The position numbers were made by a program, and so were the translations under genes. Source: Roseiarcus sp036488815 (GTDB lineage: Bacteria > Pseudomonadota > Alphaproteobacteria > Rhizobiales > Beijerinckiaceae). From it: a stretch of 64,000 nt of DNA. Under the pieces are notes generated by a model that saw nothing but the letters and a program-made list of their open reading frames with translations, was not told the DNA's origin and did not search any database. Shown here piece by piece: positions 27,948 to 36,789 of this stretch (its first letter is position 1; each line of letters begins with the position of its first letter). The DNA is taken from positions 1 through 64,000 of the forward strand of contig DASXGX010000143.1 of the NCBI GenBank assembly GCA_036488815.1. The letters are read 5' to 3'.

Positions 27948-28214
27948 ATGGCTCATAAGAAAGCAGGCGGTTCGTCTCGCAACGGCCGCGATTCGGACGG
28001 GCGCCGCCTTGGCGTCAAGAAATTCGGCGGCGAACAGGTTCTCAGCGGCATGATTCTTGTTCGTCAACGGGGCACGAAATTCCACCCTGGCCGCAACGTC
28101 GGCATCGGAACGGATCACACCCTGTTCGCCACCGCCCCCGGCGCGGTGGCTTTTGAGAAGAAAGGCAACGGTCGCCAGTACGTAACGATCATTGCGAAAG
28201 ACGCAGCCGAATAA
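27948..28214 (+). CDS. rpmA: 50S ribosomal protein L27
   Basis: An 88-residue protein. The N-terminus MAHKKAGGSSRNGRDSDGRR reaches towards the peptidyl-transferase centre, followed by LGVKKFGGEQVLSGMILVRQ and RGTKFHPGRNVGIGTDHTLF. It starts directly with the Ala-His-Lys-Lys form and needs no N-terminal cleavage of the Firmicutes type. It lies 120 bp after rplU; a separate promoter in that gap could not be fixed with confidence. Confidence 0.97.
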   Translation: MAHKKAGGSSRNGRDSDGRRLGVKKFGGEQVLSGMILVRQRGTKFHPGRNVGIGTDHTLFATAPGAVAFEKKGNGRQYVTIIAKDAAE

Positions 28215-28215
28215 A

Positions 28216-28243
28216 CGGCGGGGATGAGACGAGATCCTCGCCG
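28216..28243 (+). terminator. Hairpin directly after rpmA
   Basis: Arms CGGCGGGGAT (28216-28225) and ATCCTCGCCG (28234-28243) pair over 10 bp with one G-U, starting one base after the stop codon. No T-run follows, so it could reduce or protect the transcript rather than end it fully. The rest of the gap to 28407 shows nothing else. Confidence 0.45.
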
Positions 28244-28407
28244 CGGCGACAGCCCCCGCGGACGATCTCGAGCCAGTCCCCGAGAATCGGAAGGTCAAAA
28301 TCCCTTCCAAAAAGTCCGGTAAGCGAAGCGCTTATGAAGGGGATGCGTCGCCGCATCTCCTTCGTCGTTTTGGGGTCGCGACGCCGCCCCGCTTGTCCGG
28401 AGTGCAA

Positions 28408-29034
28408 ATGTTCCCCGATCTAGCCCGAGACGATGTCTTCCGCCTGGAGACGCCGCGGCTGTGGCTCCGGTGGCCCAGGGCTGCCGATGCGCCGGCGATC
28501 GAGCGCTACTGCAGCCGGTGGGAGGTGGCGCAATACACCGCCCGCATTCCCCATCCCTATCCCCCGGGAACGGCCGAACGTTTCATCTTCGCCGCGCGCG
28601 AAGGCAACACCAGTGGCCGCGATCTCACCCTCGTGATGACGCCGATCCGCGGCAAGCGCGAAGCGATCGGCGCCATCAGCCTGGAGGGGCGCGCTCAGGA
28701 CCGGTTGACCCTGGGCTATGCGCTGGCTCCGGAAGCCTGGGGCAAGGGCCTGGGAAGCGAGGCGGTCGAAGCGATGGTGGAAGCAGGCTTCGTGATGACC
28801 AGCGCGGTCGAGATCGAGGCGAGCGTCAGGATCGAGAATCCGGTGTCCCGGCGCGTCGTGGAAAAGGCCGGCTTCGCGTTCGTGAGCACCGGCCCGCAGG
28901 GCGCGCCTGCGCGCGGGGGCCTCGTCGCATGCGACCGCTTCCGCCTCACGCGCGAAGCGTGGCTGCTGCGGAGGGCTTCGGTCGCCGCGCAGGCGGCGTC
29001 GAGCAACCAGGAAAGCACGCATGAAATTTCTTGA
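28408..29034 (+). CDS. GNAT-family N-acetyltransferase (RimJ/RimL type)
   Basis: A 208-residue acetyltransferase. It opens with FRLETPRLWLRWPRAADAPA, the usual RimJ/RimL start, and has the acetyl-CoA loop YALAPEAWGKGLGSEAVEAM and the later IENPVSRRVVEKAGFAFVST strand-helix. GGAG lies 5 bases before the ATG at 28408. Placed between rpmA and obgE, it overlaps obgE by 14 bp; GNAT genes commonly sit here in Hyphomicrobiales. The substrate may be a protein N-terminus or a small amine and is not known. Confidence 0.9.
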   Translation: MFPDLARDDVFRLETPRLWLRWPRAADAPAIERYCSRWEVAQYTARIPHPYPPGTAERFIFAAREGNTSGRDLTLVMTPIRGKREAIGAISLEGRAQDRLTLGYALAPEAWGKGLGSEAVEAMVEAGFVMTSAVEIEASVRIENPVSRRVVEKAGFAFVSTGPQGAPARGGLVACDRFRLTREAWLLRRASVAAQAASSNQESTHEIS

Positions 29035-30085
29035 TCAGGCCCGCGTCTATGTTCGCTCCGGCGACGGCGGCGCCGGCTGCGTGTCGTTCCGACGCGAAAA
29101 GTTCATCGAGTTCGGCGGACCCGACGGCGGCGACGGCGGACGCGGCGGCGACGTCGTGGTCGAATGCGCGAACGGCCTCAACACGCTGATCGACTTTCGC
29201 TATCAGCAGCACTTCAAGGCCAAGACCGGCATGCACGGCATGGGGAAGAACCGCGCCGGCGGGCGGGGCGCCGACGTCGTTCTCAAAGTGCCCGAGGGAA
29301 CGCAAGTGTTCGACGAGGACGGCGAGACGCTGATCGCCGACATCAAGAAGCCCGGCGAGCGTTTCGTCCTCGCCAAAGGCGGCAACGGCGGCTTCGGCAA
29401 CGCTCATTTCACGACCTCGACCAACCGCGCGCCGCGCCGCGCCAATCCGGGCCAGCCGGGGATCGAGCGCATGATCGTTCTGCGGCTCAAGCTGATCGCG
29501 GACGTCGGCCTCGTCGGCCTGCCCAACGCCGGCAAATCGACGTTTCTCGCCGCCGTTTCGGCCGCGCGGCCCAAGATCGCGGACTATCCTTTCACCACCC
29601 TCCATCCCGGCCTCGGCGTCGTCCGGGTCGACGACCGCGACTTTGTCCTCGCTGACATTCCCGGCCTCATCGAAGGCGCTCACGAGGGCCTCGGTTTGGG
29701 CGATCGCTTCCTCGGCCATGTCGAACGTTGCGGCGCGCTCATTCACCTCGTCGACGTGACCGGAGAGAACGCCGGTGCGGCCTACCGCACGATCCGCCGC
29801 GAACTCGAGGCCTATGGCGCCGGGGTCGCCGAAAAGACTGAGATCGTCGCGCTCTCCAAGGTGGACGCGGTCGACGAGGAGACGCTCAAGAAGCAGCGCG
29901 AGCGGTTGAAGCGCGCCATTCGCAGCCATGGGCCGCCGGCGCTCGATGGGGCAAAACGTCCCGCGCCGCTCGAATTGTCGGCGGTGACCGGCAAGAGCGT
30001 GAAGGAAGCTCTGCGCACGGCCCTCGACGCGGTCGAAGCCAACCGCGCGCGAGAGGCCGTCGATGCCGAGCCGGCGCCGGTCTGA
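29021..30085 (+). CDS. obgE: GTPase Obg (CgtA)
   Basis: A 354-residue ribosome-assembly GTPase. The glycine-rich Obg fold fills residues 1-158 (VRSGDGGAGCVSFRREKFIE, GPDGGDGGRGGDVVVEC). The G domain follows with G1 GLPNAGKSTFL, G3 DIPGLIEGAHEG and G4-like SKVD. It lacks the C-terminal OCT domain of some Gram-positives, as is usual in alphaproteobacteria. It acts in late 50S assembly and in stress and growth control. It is translationally coupled to the GNAT gene by the overlap. Confidence 0.97.
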   Translation: MKFLDQARVYVRSGDGGAGCVSFRREKFIEFGGPDGGDGGRGGDVVVECANGLNTLIDFRYQQHFKAKTGMHGMGKNRAGGRGADVVLKVPEGTQVFDEDGETLIADIKKPGERFVLAKGGNGGFGNAHFTTSTNRAPRRANPGQPGIERMIVLRLKLIADVGLVGLPNAGKSTFLAAVSAARPKIADYPFTTLHPGLGVVRVDDRDFVLADIPGLIEGAHEGLGLGDRFLGHVERCGALIHLVDVTGENAGAAYRTIRRELEAYGAGVAEKTEIVALSKVDAVDEETLKKQRERLKRAIRSHGPPALDGAKRPAPLELSAVTGKSVKEALRTALDAVEANRAREAVDAEPAPV

Positions 30086-30163
30086 GTCGGCAGCGCCTTC
30101 TTTGCGGGGTCGCGCCAGATTGCTTCATCCCGACATGCCGCCAGGTCCAGGGAGCTGATTGCG

Positions 30164-30868
30164 ATGCCAGTCTCACCACCGGAAAAGCGTCTTCTCTTGT
30201 TCGGCGCCTCCCGCGGCCTGGGACTGGCGATCGCGGAAGAGTACCTGAAGCTCGGCTGGCGCGTGGTCGCCACCGTGCGCGACGAATCGGGAACCTCTTT
30301 GCACGGCCTTCTCGACAAGCCTGACGGCCGGCTCGACATCGAGATCGTCGACATTACCGATCCTGGTCAGGTCACAGCCTTACATGAGCGCTTGGCGTCG
30401 GAGCGGTTCGACCTGTTGTTCGTCAATGCTGGCGTCAAGAACGACGACCAGGAAACCATCGCCGATGTCTCGACCGAAGAATTCGTCCGCGTGATGGTGA
30501 CAAACGCCTTGAGCCCGATGCGGGTTGTCGAGGCGTTCCAGGACCTCGTGCCGCCGACTGGCGCCATTGCTATCATGTCGTCCGGTCAAGGCAGCGTCAG
30601 CAACAACGAGACCGGCGGCTACGAGGTTTATCGGGCCAGCAAGGCCGCCCTCAATACCCTGATGCGGAGTTTCGCCGCCCGTCATCTCGGCGACCAGCGC
30701 ACGCTGCTGCTTCTCGCGCCAGGTTGGGTGCGGACGGACTTGGGGGGCCCCAAGGCGCGACTGAGCGTTCAGGACAGCATTCCGAACCTGGTCAAAGTCA
30801 TTGAAGCGCAGGAAGGGAAAAGCGGTCTCCAGTACCTCGACTACCTCGGCCGAGCCGTTGCGTGGTGA
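30164..30868 (+). CDS. Short-chain dehydrogenase/reductase
   Basis: A 234-residue SDR. The coenzyme-binding start is LLLFGASRGLGLAIAEEY, followed by the NAG-type motif FVNAGVKND. The catalytic Ser region is IMSSGQGSVSNNE and the active site YxxxK is YEVYRASKAALNTLMRSFAA. GGGAG precedes the ATG. No neighbour hints at the substrate. Its sequence resembles short SDRs of the C-factor/sepiapterin-like branch. Confidence 0.9.
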   Translation: MPVSPPEKRLLLFGASRGLGLAIAEEYLKLGWRVVATVRDESGTSLHGLLDKPDGRLDIEIVDITDPGQVTALHERLASERFDLLFVNAGVKNDDQETIADVSTEEFVRVMVTNALSPMRVVEAFQDLVPPTGAIAIMSSGQGSVSNNETGGYEVYRASKAALNTLMRSFAARHLGDQRTLLLLAPGWVRTDLGGPKARLSVQDSIPNLVKVIEAQEGKSGLQYLDYLGRAVAW

Positions 30869-30978
30869 CCCAGCCGCCGCCTCTCGGGCTGGCGCGCCCG
30901 GTCAGCCGTGCGGAGGACGTGCACTTCTCTCGGCGGGTCGTCCTGGCCGCACCGCCACGCTCACGACGACGCCGTTCC

Positions 30979-31377
30979 TCACGCCGAGGCGCGGCTGTTC
31001 ATCGCCCATTGCACGCCGAACTTGTCGGTGAAGTTGCCGTAGTGATCGCCCCAGAACTGGCGGGCGAAGGGGACGGCCACGCGACCACCGGCTGAGAGCG
31101 CGGAGAACAGCGTCTGAGCGGCCGCCGGATCGTCGTTCTCGATCAGAAGCGCACAGCCCTTCATAGGCTCCGAATCGGCGCCGTCGGAAGCGTAGAGGCG
31201 CAGATCCGGCCCCGCGAATAGGGAATGCAGGACCTTGTCGCGCCAGCCCTCGCGCTCCGCCATCGGCGTTCCCTCGTAGCGGCGCAACTCGCGAATTTCG
31301 CCAAGGCCGCAGGCTGCATAGAACTTGAGCGCGCTCTCGCAGTCGCCGCGAAAATAGAGGTAGGGCGTGAAGTTCAT
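30979..31377 (-). CDS. VOC-family protein, PhnB-like
   Basis: A 132-residue single VOC domain of the PhnB/3-demethylubiquinone-like group. It opens with FTPYLYFRGDCESALKFYAA and has VLHSLFAGPDLRLYASD, a LSAGGRVAVPFARQFWGDHY segment and DKFGVQWAMN at the end. The start at 31377 is preceded by GGAGGATCCG. It lies 16 bp after the DUF302 gene on the same strand. Reaction unknown; such proteins often turn up as predicted dioxygenase-fold stress or resistance genes. Confidence 0.88.
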   Translation of the reverse strand: MNFTPYLYFRGDCESALKFYAACGLGEIRELRRYEGTPMAEREGWRDKVLHSLFAGPDLRLYASDGADSEPMKGCALLIENDDPAAAQTLFSALSAGGRVAVPFARQFWGDHYGNFTDKFGVQWAMNSRASA

Positions 31378-31393
31378 CGGATCCTCCGAGCTT

Positions 31394-31798
31394 TCAGTCT
31401 CCACCGGCTGCTTCGCCGGCGATCGCAGCCAGTCCGGCTCGCATCCTCTCAGCAATCGCATCAACGTCGTGCGAGAGGCCGTGGCGCCGCACCAGCCAAA
31501 GCGGATCGTTATAGGCGACGAAGACGCGCCCCTCCGCATCCTCCCAGACCAGCATCTTCAGCGGCAGGTCGATGCCGATCGTCTGCTCGGCCGCCATCAG
31601 CGGCGTGCCCGCCGTCGCCGAGCCGAAGATGACGAGGTCGGTCGGCCGCAGCTCGAGCCCGGCGGCCTTGGCGCCAGCGGCGTGATCGACGCGGGCGAAT
31701 ACGGTCATGCCGCGCGCGACGAGCGCGGCTTCGAGACGCCGCAGCGTCTCCTTCGACCCATCGCGACTGGCGCGAATCACAAGTCCCTCAACCGACAT
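31394..31798 (-). CDS. DUF302 domain protein
   Basis: A 134-residue cytoplasmic protein made of one DUF302 domain: SKETLRRLEAALVARGMTVF, ARVDHAAGAKAAGLELRPT, DLVIFGSATAGTPLMAAEQT and VAYNDPLWLVRRHGL. The FGSATAGTPLM strand-turn is characteristic. The family's function is unknown; it is often near redox or stress genes. It is first in a two-gene operon with the PhnB-like protein. Confidence 0.87.
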   Translation of the reverse strand: MSVEGLVIRASRDGSKETLRRLEAALVARGMTVFARVDHAAGAKAAGLELRPTDLVIFGSATAGTPLMAAEQTIGIDLPLKMLVWEDAEGRVFVAYNDPLWLVRRHGLSHDVDAIAERMRAGLAAIAGEAAGGD

Positions 31799-31928
31799 GG
31801 CGAAGCCCTCCCTCAGCCAAGGTCACGCGCGGACGTCTACCCGTGACGTAAAGTCGCTGTTAAACATTGCGGCGCGTCTATAACAATTCAAGGCCGCCTC
31901 GAGCGGGCCCAAAAGGTGCGGTGACGCC

Positions 31929-33425
31929 ATGCATGCATCCCACGAGGACGCGCCCTTGGGGCTCAGGCCCGGCGATGACGCGATGATGTTCGAGCTCGCC
32001 CCGGTTTCGCTGTGGGTCGAGGATTACAGCGCGGTCAAGACGATGTTCGACGCCTGGCGCGCCGCCGGCATCGCTGACCTGCGCGCCTATTTCGCGGAGA
32101 ATCCCGAGCGCCTGCAGGCCTGCGCTGCCGCCATGCGGGTCGTGCGCGTGAACCGCCGCACGCTGTCGCTGTTCGAAGCGGAGGACCTTCCCCATCTCGT
32201 CGCCAATCTCGGCCGGGTGTTTCGCGACGACATGCTCGCCAGTCTCGCCGATGAGATGCTCCAACTCTGGGACGGCAAGGGCGGATTCGTCAGCAACGGC
32301 GTCAACTACTCGCTCGGCGGCCGGCGGATGGACATCCAGGTCAAAGGCGCGCTGCTGCCCGGCTACGAAGCGAATTGGGCGCGGATCCTCGTCGCTGTGG
32401 AAGACGTCAGCGAGCGTGAGGGCGCCCGCCGGCTGCTCGCCCTCACCGAGGATTATTCGCGCGGCCTGTTCGAACATTCGCCGATTTCGCTGTGGGTCGA
32501 GGATTTCAGCAAGGTCAAACAATTGCTCGACGATCTGCGCGCGCGCGGCATCGAGGACTTTCGCGTCTTCACCGACGTGCACCCCGAATTCGTCACTCGC
32601 TGCATGAGCGAGATCCGGGTGATCGACGTCAACAGCTTCACGCTGCGCCTGTTCGGCGCGTCGGACAAGGCGGCGCTTCTGCACGGCCTGCCTGACATTT
32701 TCCGCGACGCGATGGCGCAGCCGTTCCGCGAGCAGTTGATCGACCTGTGGGACGGCAAGTTTTTCCAGCAGCGCGAGGTGGTGAACTACGCGCTCGACGG
32801 CTCGCCGCTGCATTTGCATCTGCAATTCTCTGTGTTTCCCGGCCGCGAGAAGGACTGGTCGCTGGTCCAGGTCGCGCTCACCGACATCACCGCCCGCAAG
32901 AAGGCCGAGGTCTATCTCGAATACCTCGGCACGCACGACGTCCTCACAAAGCTCTACAACCGCTCCTTCTTCGTCGACGAACTCAACCGGCTGGAGCGCA
33001 AGGGGCCGTGGCCAGTGACGGTCCTCATCATCGACGTCAACGGCCTCAAGGTCGCCAACGATCAGTTCGGCCACGCCGTCGGCGACGAATTGCTGCGGCG
33101 CGCAGGCGAAGTGCTGAGCAAAGTGGTCGAGCCGCCCTGCCGCGTCGCCCGCATCGGCGGCGACGAATTTGTGGTTTTGATGCCGGCGCGCGAGGAGCGC
33201 GACGGCGAAGAGATGATCGCCGCGATCAGCGATCTCGTCGCGCTCAACAACCAATATTATTCGAGCTTCGCCCTCAGCCTGGCGATAGGCGCCGCGACGA
33301 GCCGCCCGGGCGAGCGGCTCGAGGCCGCCGTGCGGCGCGCTGACGCGGCGATGTATGTCGAAAAGCGCGCCTTCTATGCGGACGAGCCGCGCCGGCTTCA
33401 CGAGCCCCAGGCCCAGCGCAACTGA
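31929..33425 (+). CDS. Diguanylate cyclase with two tandem PAS-like domains
   Basis: A 498-residue soluble signalling protein with no membrane segment. Residues about 20-150 and 175-310 are two PAS-like sensor units that are visible copies of each other (FELAPVSLWVEDYSAVKTMF versus FEHSPISLWVEDFSKVKQLL). Residues about 330-490 are a GGDEF domain with an intact active motif RIGGDEFVVLMP and the DVNGLKVANDQFGHAVGDEL stretch. The inhibitory RxxD site five residues before GGDEF is absent (the place reads EPPC), so product feedback is unlikely. It makes cyclic di-GMP, and the ligand of the sensor part is unknown. Confidence 0.92.
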   Translation: MHASHEDAPLGLRPGDDAMMFELAPVSLWVEDYSAVKTMFDAWRAAGIADLRAYFAENPERLQACAAAMRVVRVNRRTLSLFEAEDLPHLVANLGRVFRDDMLASLADEMLQLWDGKGGFVSNGVNYSLGGRRMDIQVKGALLPGYEANWARILVAVEDVSEREGARRLLALTEDYSRGLFEHSPISLWVEDFSKVKQLLDDLRARGIEDFRVFTDVHPEFVTRCMSEIRVIDVNSFTLRLFGASDKAALLHGLPDIFRDAMAQPFREQLIDLWDGKFFQQREVVNYALDGSPLHLHLQFSVFPGREKDWSLVQVALTDITARKKAEVYLEYLGTHDVLTKLYNRSFFVDELNRLERKGPWPVTVLIIDVNGLKVANDQFGHAVGDELLRRAGEVLSKVVEPPCRVARIGGDEFVVLMPAREERDGEEMIAAISDLVALNNQYYSSFALSLAIGAATSRPGERLEAAVRRADAAMYVEKRAFYADEPRRLHEPQAQRN

Positions 33426-33470
33426 CGAAGCAGGGCCGCGCGCCGATCGCGGCCCCGACAGTCGCGCGAT

Positions 33471-34694
33471 TTATTCCGCCGCCTTGCGGGATTCGATTGC
33501 GGATAGGGCCTGCGCGAGATCCTCGATCAGGTCGTCGGCGTCCTCGAGGCCGACCGAGAGCCGCAGCAGTCCCGGGCCGATGCCGAGCGAGGCGCGCTGC
33601 TCGGGCTTGAGACGCTGATGCGTCGTCGTCTCCGGATGCGTGATCAGCGACTTGGCGTCGCCGAGATTGTTGGAAATGCCGATGATCGACAGCGCGTTCG
33701 CCACCGCGAACGCCGCCGCTTTGTCGCCCTTGACCTCGAAAGCCAGCAGCGTGCCGCCGCTCGCCATCTGCCGTTCGATCACCTCGCGCTGCGGATGGTC
33801 GGGGCGGCCGGGATAGATGACGCGCGCCACGCCCGGATGGCCGGCGAGAAAATCTGCGATTTTTGCCGCCGAGCGGTCCTGCTGGGCGACGCGCACCGGC
33901 AGCGTCTCCAACGATTTGAGCATCACCCAGGCGTTGAAGGGCGAGAGCGAGGGACCCGTCTGGCGCAGGAAATTATGGATGTGCTCATTGATGAACGCCT
34001 CGGAGGCGAGAATGACGCCGCCGAGCGTGCGGCCCTGGCCGTCGATGTGCTTGGTCGCGGAATAGACGACGCAATCGGCGCCGAGCTTGAGCGGCCGCTG
34101 CAGCATCGGCGAAGCGAAAACGTTGTCGACCACCAGCGTCGCGCCGCCCTCATGGACGATGTTCGCGACGGCGGCGATGTCGACCACTTCGAGCGTCGGA
34201 TTGGTCGGGCTCTCGAGAAACGCCGTCTTGGTGTTGGGGCGCATTGCGGCGCGCCACGCCGAGAGATCCGCGCCGTCCACCAGCGTCGACGTCACGCCGA
34301 AGCGCGGCAGCAGTTCCTCCACGACGTAGAGACACGAGCCGAACAGGGCCTTGGCGGCGACGACGTGGTCGCCCGCTTTCACCTGGCCCATCAGCGCGGC
34401 GGTGACCGCCGCCATGCCGCTCGCCGTCGCCCGCGCCGCCTCGGCGCCTTCGAGCAGCGCCATGCGCTTTTCGAACATCGAGACGGTGGGGTTGGCGAAG
34501 CGGGAATAGATGTAGCCTGGCGCGTCGCCTTTGAAACGCGCTTCGGCCTGCTCCATCGTGTCGTAGAGATAGCCTTGAGTGAGGAACAGCGCCTCCGACG
34601 TCTCCTCGAATTGCGAGCGCGTCGAACCGCCGTGCACCAGCTGGGTGGCGGGACGCAATGTGCTGAAGTCTCGGTTCTTGCGGGGACTCGTCAT
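33471..34694 (-). CDS. metZ: O-succinylhomoserine sulfhydrylase MetZ
   Basis: A 407-residue PLP enzyme of the Cys/Met-metabolism family, which makes homocysteine directly from O-succinylhomoserine and sulfide. Clear stretches are TQLVHGGSTRSQFEETSEAL, YIYSRFANPTVSMFEKRMA, TASGMAAVTAAL, FLESPTNPTLEVVDI, the PLP lysine in VYSATKHIDGQGR, and ITHPETTTHQRL. The start at 34694 gives the MetZ-type N-terminus; the upstream frame is riboswitch and leader. Expression should fall when S-adenosylmethionine is plentiful, through the SAM-II element 76 nt upstream. Confidence 0.94.
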   Translation of the reverse strand: MTSPRKNRDFSTLRPATQLVHGGSTRSQFEETSEALFLTQGYLYDTMEQAEARFKGDAPGYIYSRFANPTVSMFEKRMALLEGAEAARATASGMAAVTAALMGQVKAGDHVVAAKALFGSCLYVVEELLPRFGVTSTLVDGADLSAWRAAMRPNTKTAFLESPTNPTLEVVDIAAVANIVHEGGATLVVDNVFASPMLQRPLKLGADCVVYSATKHIDGQGRTLGGVILASEAFINEHIHNFLRQTGPSLSPFNAWVMLKSLETLPVRVAQQDRSAAKIADFLAGHPGVARVIYPGRPDHPQREVIERQMASGGTLLAFEVKGDKAAAFAVANALSIIGISNNLGDAKSLITHPETTTHQRLKPEQRASLGIGPGLLRLSVGLEDADDLIEDLAQALSAIESRKAAE

Positions 34695-34770
34695 GACGCG
34701 CTCCTTGACCGCCCGGGCCAAGCCGGGCGTTGGGCCAAGAACAGGGCGCCGTAGGGAAGAAGGCCCCGAT

Positions 34771-34825
34771 CTTTTAGCCCGTTGTTTAACGTGGCGGCAA
34801 GCCGATCGGCTCAAATGACCACGAG
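34771..34825 (-). promoter_or_regulatory. SAM-II riboswitch (metA/metZ type)
   Basis: The minus strand reads CGTGGTCATTTGAGCC, then GATCGGCTTGCCGCCACG, then TTAAACAACGGGCTAAAAG. The pieces CGTGGT...GCCACG form the stem, and the GCTTGC and GCTAAA(A)G segments form the conserved H-type pseudoknot of SAM-II. The class is known almost only from alphaproteobacterial metA, metZ and metX leaders and acts on translation. Its position ahead of metZ fits exactly. Confidence 0.92.
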
Positions 34826-34830
34826 CGGGA

Positions 34831-34860
34831 GGCATAGACCCGGGCGCGCATTGGCGTCAA
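34831..34860 (-). promoter_or_regulatory. Promoter of metZ leader
   Basis: On the minus strand TTGACG (34860-34855), an 18-bp spacer and TATGCC (34836-34831). Transcription would begin close to the first base of the riboswitch stem. The -10 is only a partial match. Confidence 0.5.
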
Positions 34861-35056
34861 GACGCCGTGCAAGCGTCTCCCCGCCGCCACCGGCGGCGTC
34901 AACGCCTACCAAGCCGAAATGAACGCCAGCGGCGCGGAGATCGGCAGGCGTAGAAATTAACGCGCGACAGCAGGGCGAAAGACCAAGGAAAGAATGTCGC
35001 CAATCCGCCTGAATTAAGGCGTACTCTGTTTTGGTCGTCTACCAACGGAGACGGCA

Positions 35057-35284
35057 ATGCTCAGCACATTGCACACAGACCAAAATCCGACCGCTTCGCG
35101 GACAAAGCGAGTTGCCGCCGGTTTGGTTCGGATGGTGACGTATCGGTGGATCGAGCTGGACGCGAAATGCCTCGAAGAGCAGCGCCGCGAGGAAACGTCA
35201 TGTTTTCGAGAATCCGCGGCGGGCCTGCTCGCGCATCGCAATCGACATCACACGGCGCTTGACGACAACCCGTCGTCGGGCTGA
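35057..35284 (+). CDS. Small hypothetical protein, doubtful
   Basis: A 75-residue frame with GGAG six bases before its ATG, the only candidate gene in the 34861-35556 stretch. It is fairly rich in Arg, Thr and His and has no signal peptide, membrane segment or known motif. The frame on the opposite strand is open over nearly the same span, so coding status is weak. Apart from this frame I see only a 17-base motif at 35370-35386 that recurs inverted at 37083-37099. Confidence 0.3.
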   Translation: MLSTLHTDQNPTASRTKRVAAGLVRMVTYRWIELDAKCLEEQRREETSCFRESAAGLLAHRNRHHTALDDNPSSG

Positions 35285-35556
35285 CCGCCCGTGTGAAAGC
35301 CGATCTTTGCGACGTAGCTCAAGGCCGTTCCGAGTGAGACTCTGGGTCGCAGCTATCTCGACCGCGCAATTGCAATAGTTGCGACGGGCGCGTCGTGGGC
35401 GGTTATGCAAGCGATCCCGGTGAGCCGACCGACAGTCGCCGGTCGGAGGCGGCGCTTTGTGCCGATGTGGCGGAGGGGCGAGATCCCAGCGCCAGGACGC
35501 GGATCTTGGCCTCGCGAGGGAGAGAGGCTAACAAAGCCGATCGCCTCGAGGCTCCA

Positions 35557-36711
35557 ATGACGACAGCCAAACCGCTTCCTCCATCGCGCGACGCATTCGA
35601 CGCGCCGTTCGGCCTTGTGGCGCGCCAGACCATCAAAACGATGGCGCAGGGCGGCTTCATCCGCGCCGCCAAGCCGATCGAGGCGACGCAGTTTCAGCCG
35701 GCGAGCCTCGATCTGCGGCTCGGGCCCGAGGCCTATCGCGTCCGGGCGAGTTTTTTGCCGGGCCGGGGGCGCAGCGTCGTCGAGGGGCTGCAGAGCCTCA
35801 ATCCCGAGCGCGTCTCGCTGACGGGCGAAGGCGCGGTGCTCGAGAAGGGCATCGTCTATGTCGCGCCGCTGATCGAAAACCTCGCTTTGCCCGCCGGCGT
35901 CTCGGCCGCCGCCAATCCGAAGAGCTCGACTGGGCGGCTCGACATCTTCACGCGCCTGATCGTCGACGGCTCAGAGGCGTTCGACTCCGCGCCGGCGGGT
36001 TATCGCGGAGCTTTGTGGGCGGAGATCTCGCCGCGCAGTTTCAGCGTGCGCGTGCGCGAGGGTTCGCGGCTCAACCAGGTGCGTTTCCGTCACCATGATG
36101 GCGAGAGCGCCGCATTCGCGCTCGACGTCGACGCTCTGCGCGCCCGCCACGCCGCCCACCCGCTCGTCGATGGAGAACTCGCCTTGCGCGACGGCCTCGT
36201 CGTGCATGTCGGCCTCAGCGGCAAGTCCGGCGAGATCGTCGGCTATCGCGCGATCAAGAACGGCGACGTGATCGACGTCGACCGTCCGCGCGGCTATGCC
36301 GCCGAGGATTTCTGGGAGCCGCTGCGCGCGCGGCGCGATGGACGGCTCATCCTCGATCCCGACGAGTTCTACATCCTCGCCTCGCGCGAGCGGATGCAGA
36401 TCCCGTCCGATCTCGCGGCGGAGATGGCGCCGATCGATCCCGCCATCGGCGAGTTCCGCGTCCACTACGCCGGCTTTTTCGACCCCGGCTTTGGCCAAGG
36501 CGCGGACGGCGCCCCGTCGGCGCGCGCGGTGCTCGAAGTGCGCAGCCGCGACGTTCCGTTTCTGCTCGAAGACGGCCAGCCGGTCGGACGCCTCGTGTTC
36601 GAGACGCTGGCCGACGCCACGGACGAACTTTACGGCGCCGGCGAGACCTCGAACTACCAAGGTCAAAGCCTGAAGCTGTCGAAGCACTTTCGCGATTTCA
36701 GCGAGGCGTGA
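35557..36711 (+). CDS. dcd: 2'-deoxycytidine 5'-triphosphate deaminase (long alphaproteobacterial form)
   Basis: A 384-residue protein, about twice the length of E. coli Dcd, made of two dUTPase/Dcd-like folds. The first half has QFQPASLDLRLGPEAYRVRA, AAANPKSSTGRLDIFTRLI and GYRGALWAEISPRSF. The second has LILDPDEFYILASRERMQIP, HYAGFFDPGFGQG and FLLEDGQPVGRLVFE, ending YQGQSLKLSKHF. These match the long 2-deoxycytidine triphosphate deaminases of Hyphomicrobiales, which feed dUTP into thymidylate synthesis. GAGG precedes the chosen ATG. Confidence 0.9.
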   Translation: MTTAKPLPPSRDAFDAPFGLVARQTIKTMAQGGFIRAAKPIEATQFQPASLDLRLGPEAYRVRASFLPGRGRSVVEGLQSLNPERVSLTGEGAVLEKGIVYVAPLIENLALPAGVSAAANPKSSTGRLDIFTRLIVDGSEAFDSAPAGYRGALWAEISPRSFSVRVREGSRLNQVRFRHHDGESAAFALDVDALRARHAAHPLVDGELALRDGLVVHVGLSGKSGEIVGYRAIKNGDVIDVDRPRGYAAEDFWEPLRARRDGRLILDPDEFYILASRERMQIPSDLAAEMAPIDPAIGEFRVHYAGFFDPGFGQGADGAPSARAVLEVRSRDVPFLLEDGQPVGRLVFETLADATDELYGAGETSNYQGQSLKLSKHFRDFSEA

Positions 36712-36729
36712 ACAAAAGCGCCGAGCCGC

Positions 36730-36759
36730 TTGTCCGTGAGGCGCGGGGCGCGCTATAAG
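36730..36759 (+). promoter_or_regulatory. Promoter of tRNA-Gly
   Basis: TTGTCC (36730-36735), an 18-bp spacer and TATAAG (36754-36759), 30 bp before the tRNA. The -10 matches that of the tRNA-Met promoter. Confidence 0.65.
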
Positions 36760-36789
36760 GATTTCGCAGTTCCCCGTCGCGGGGGCGAT

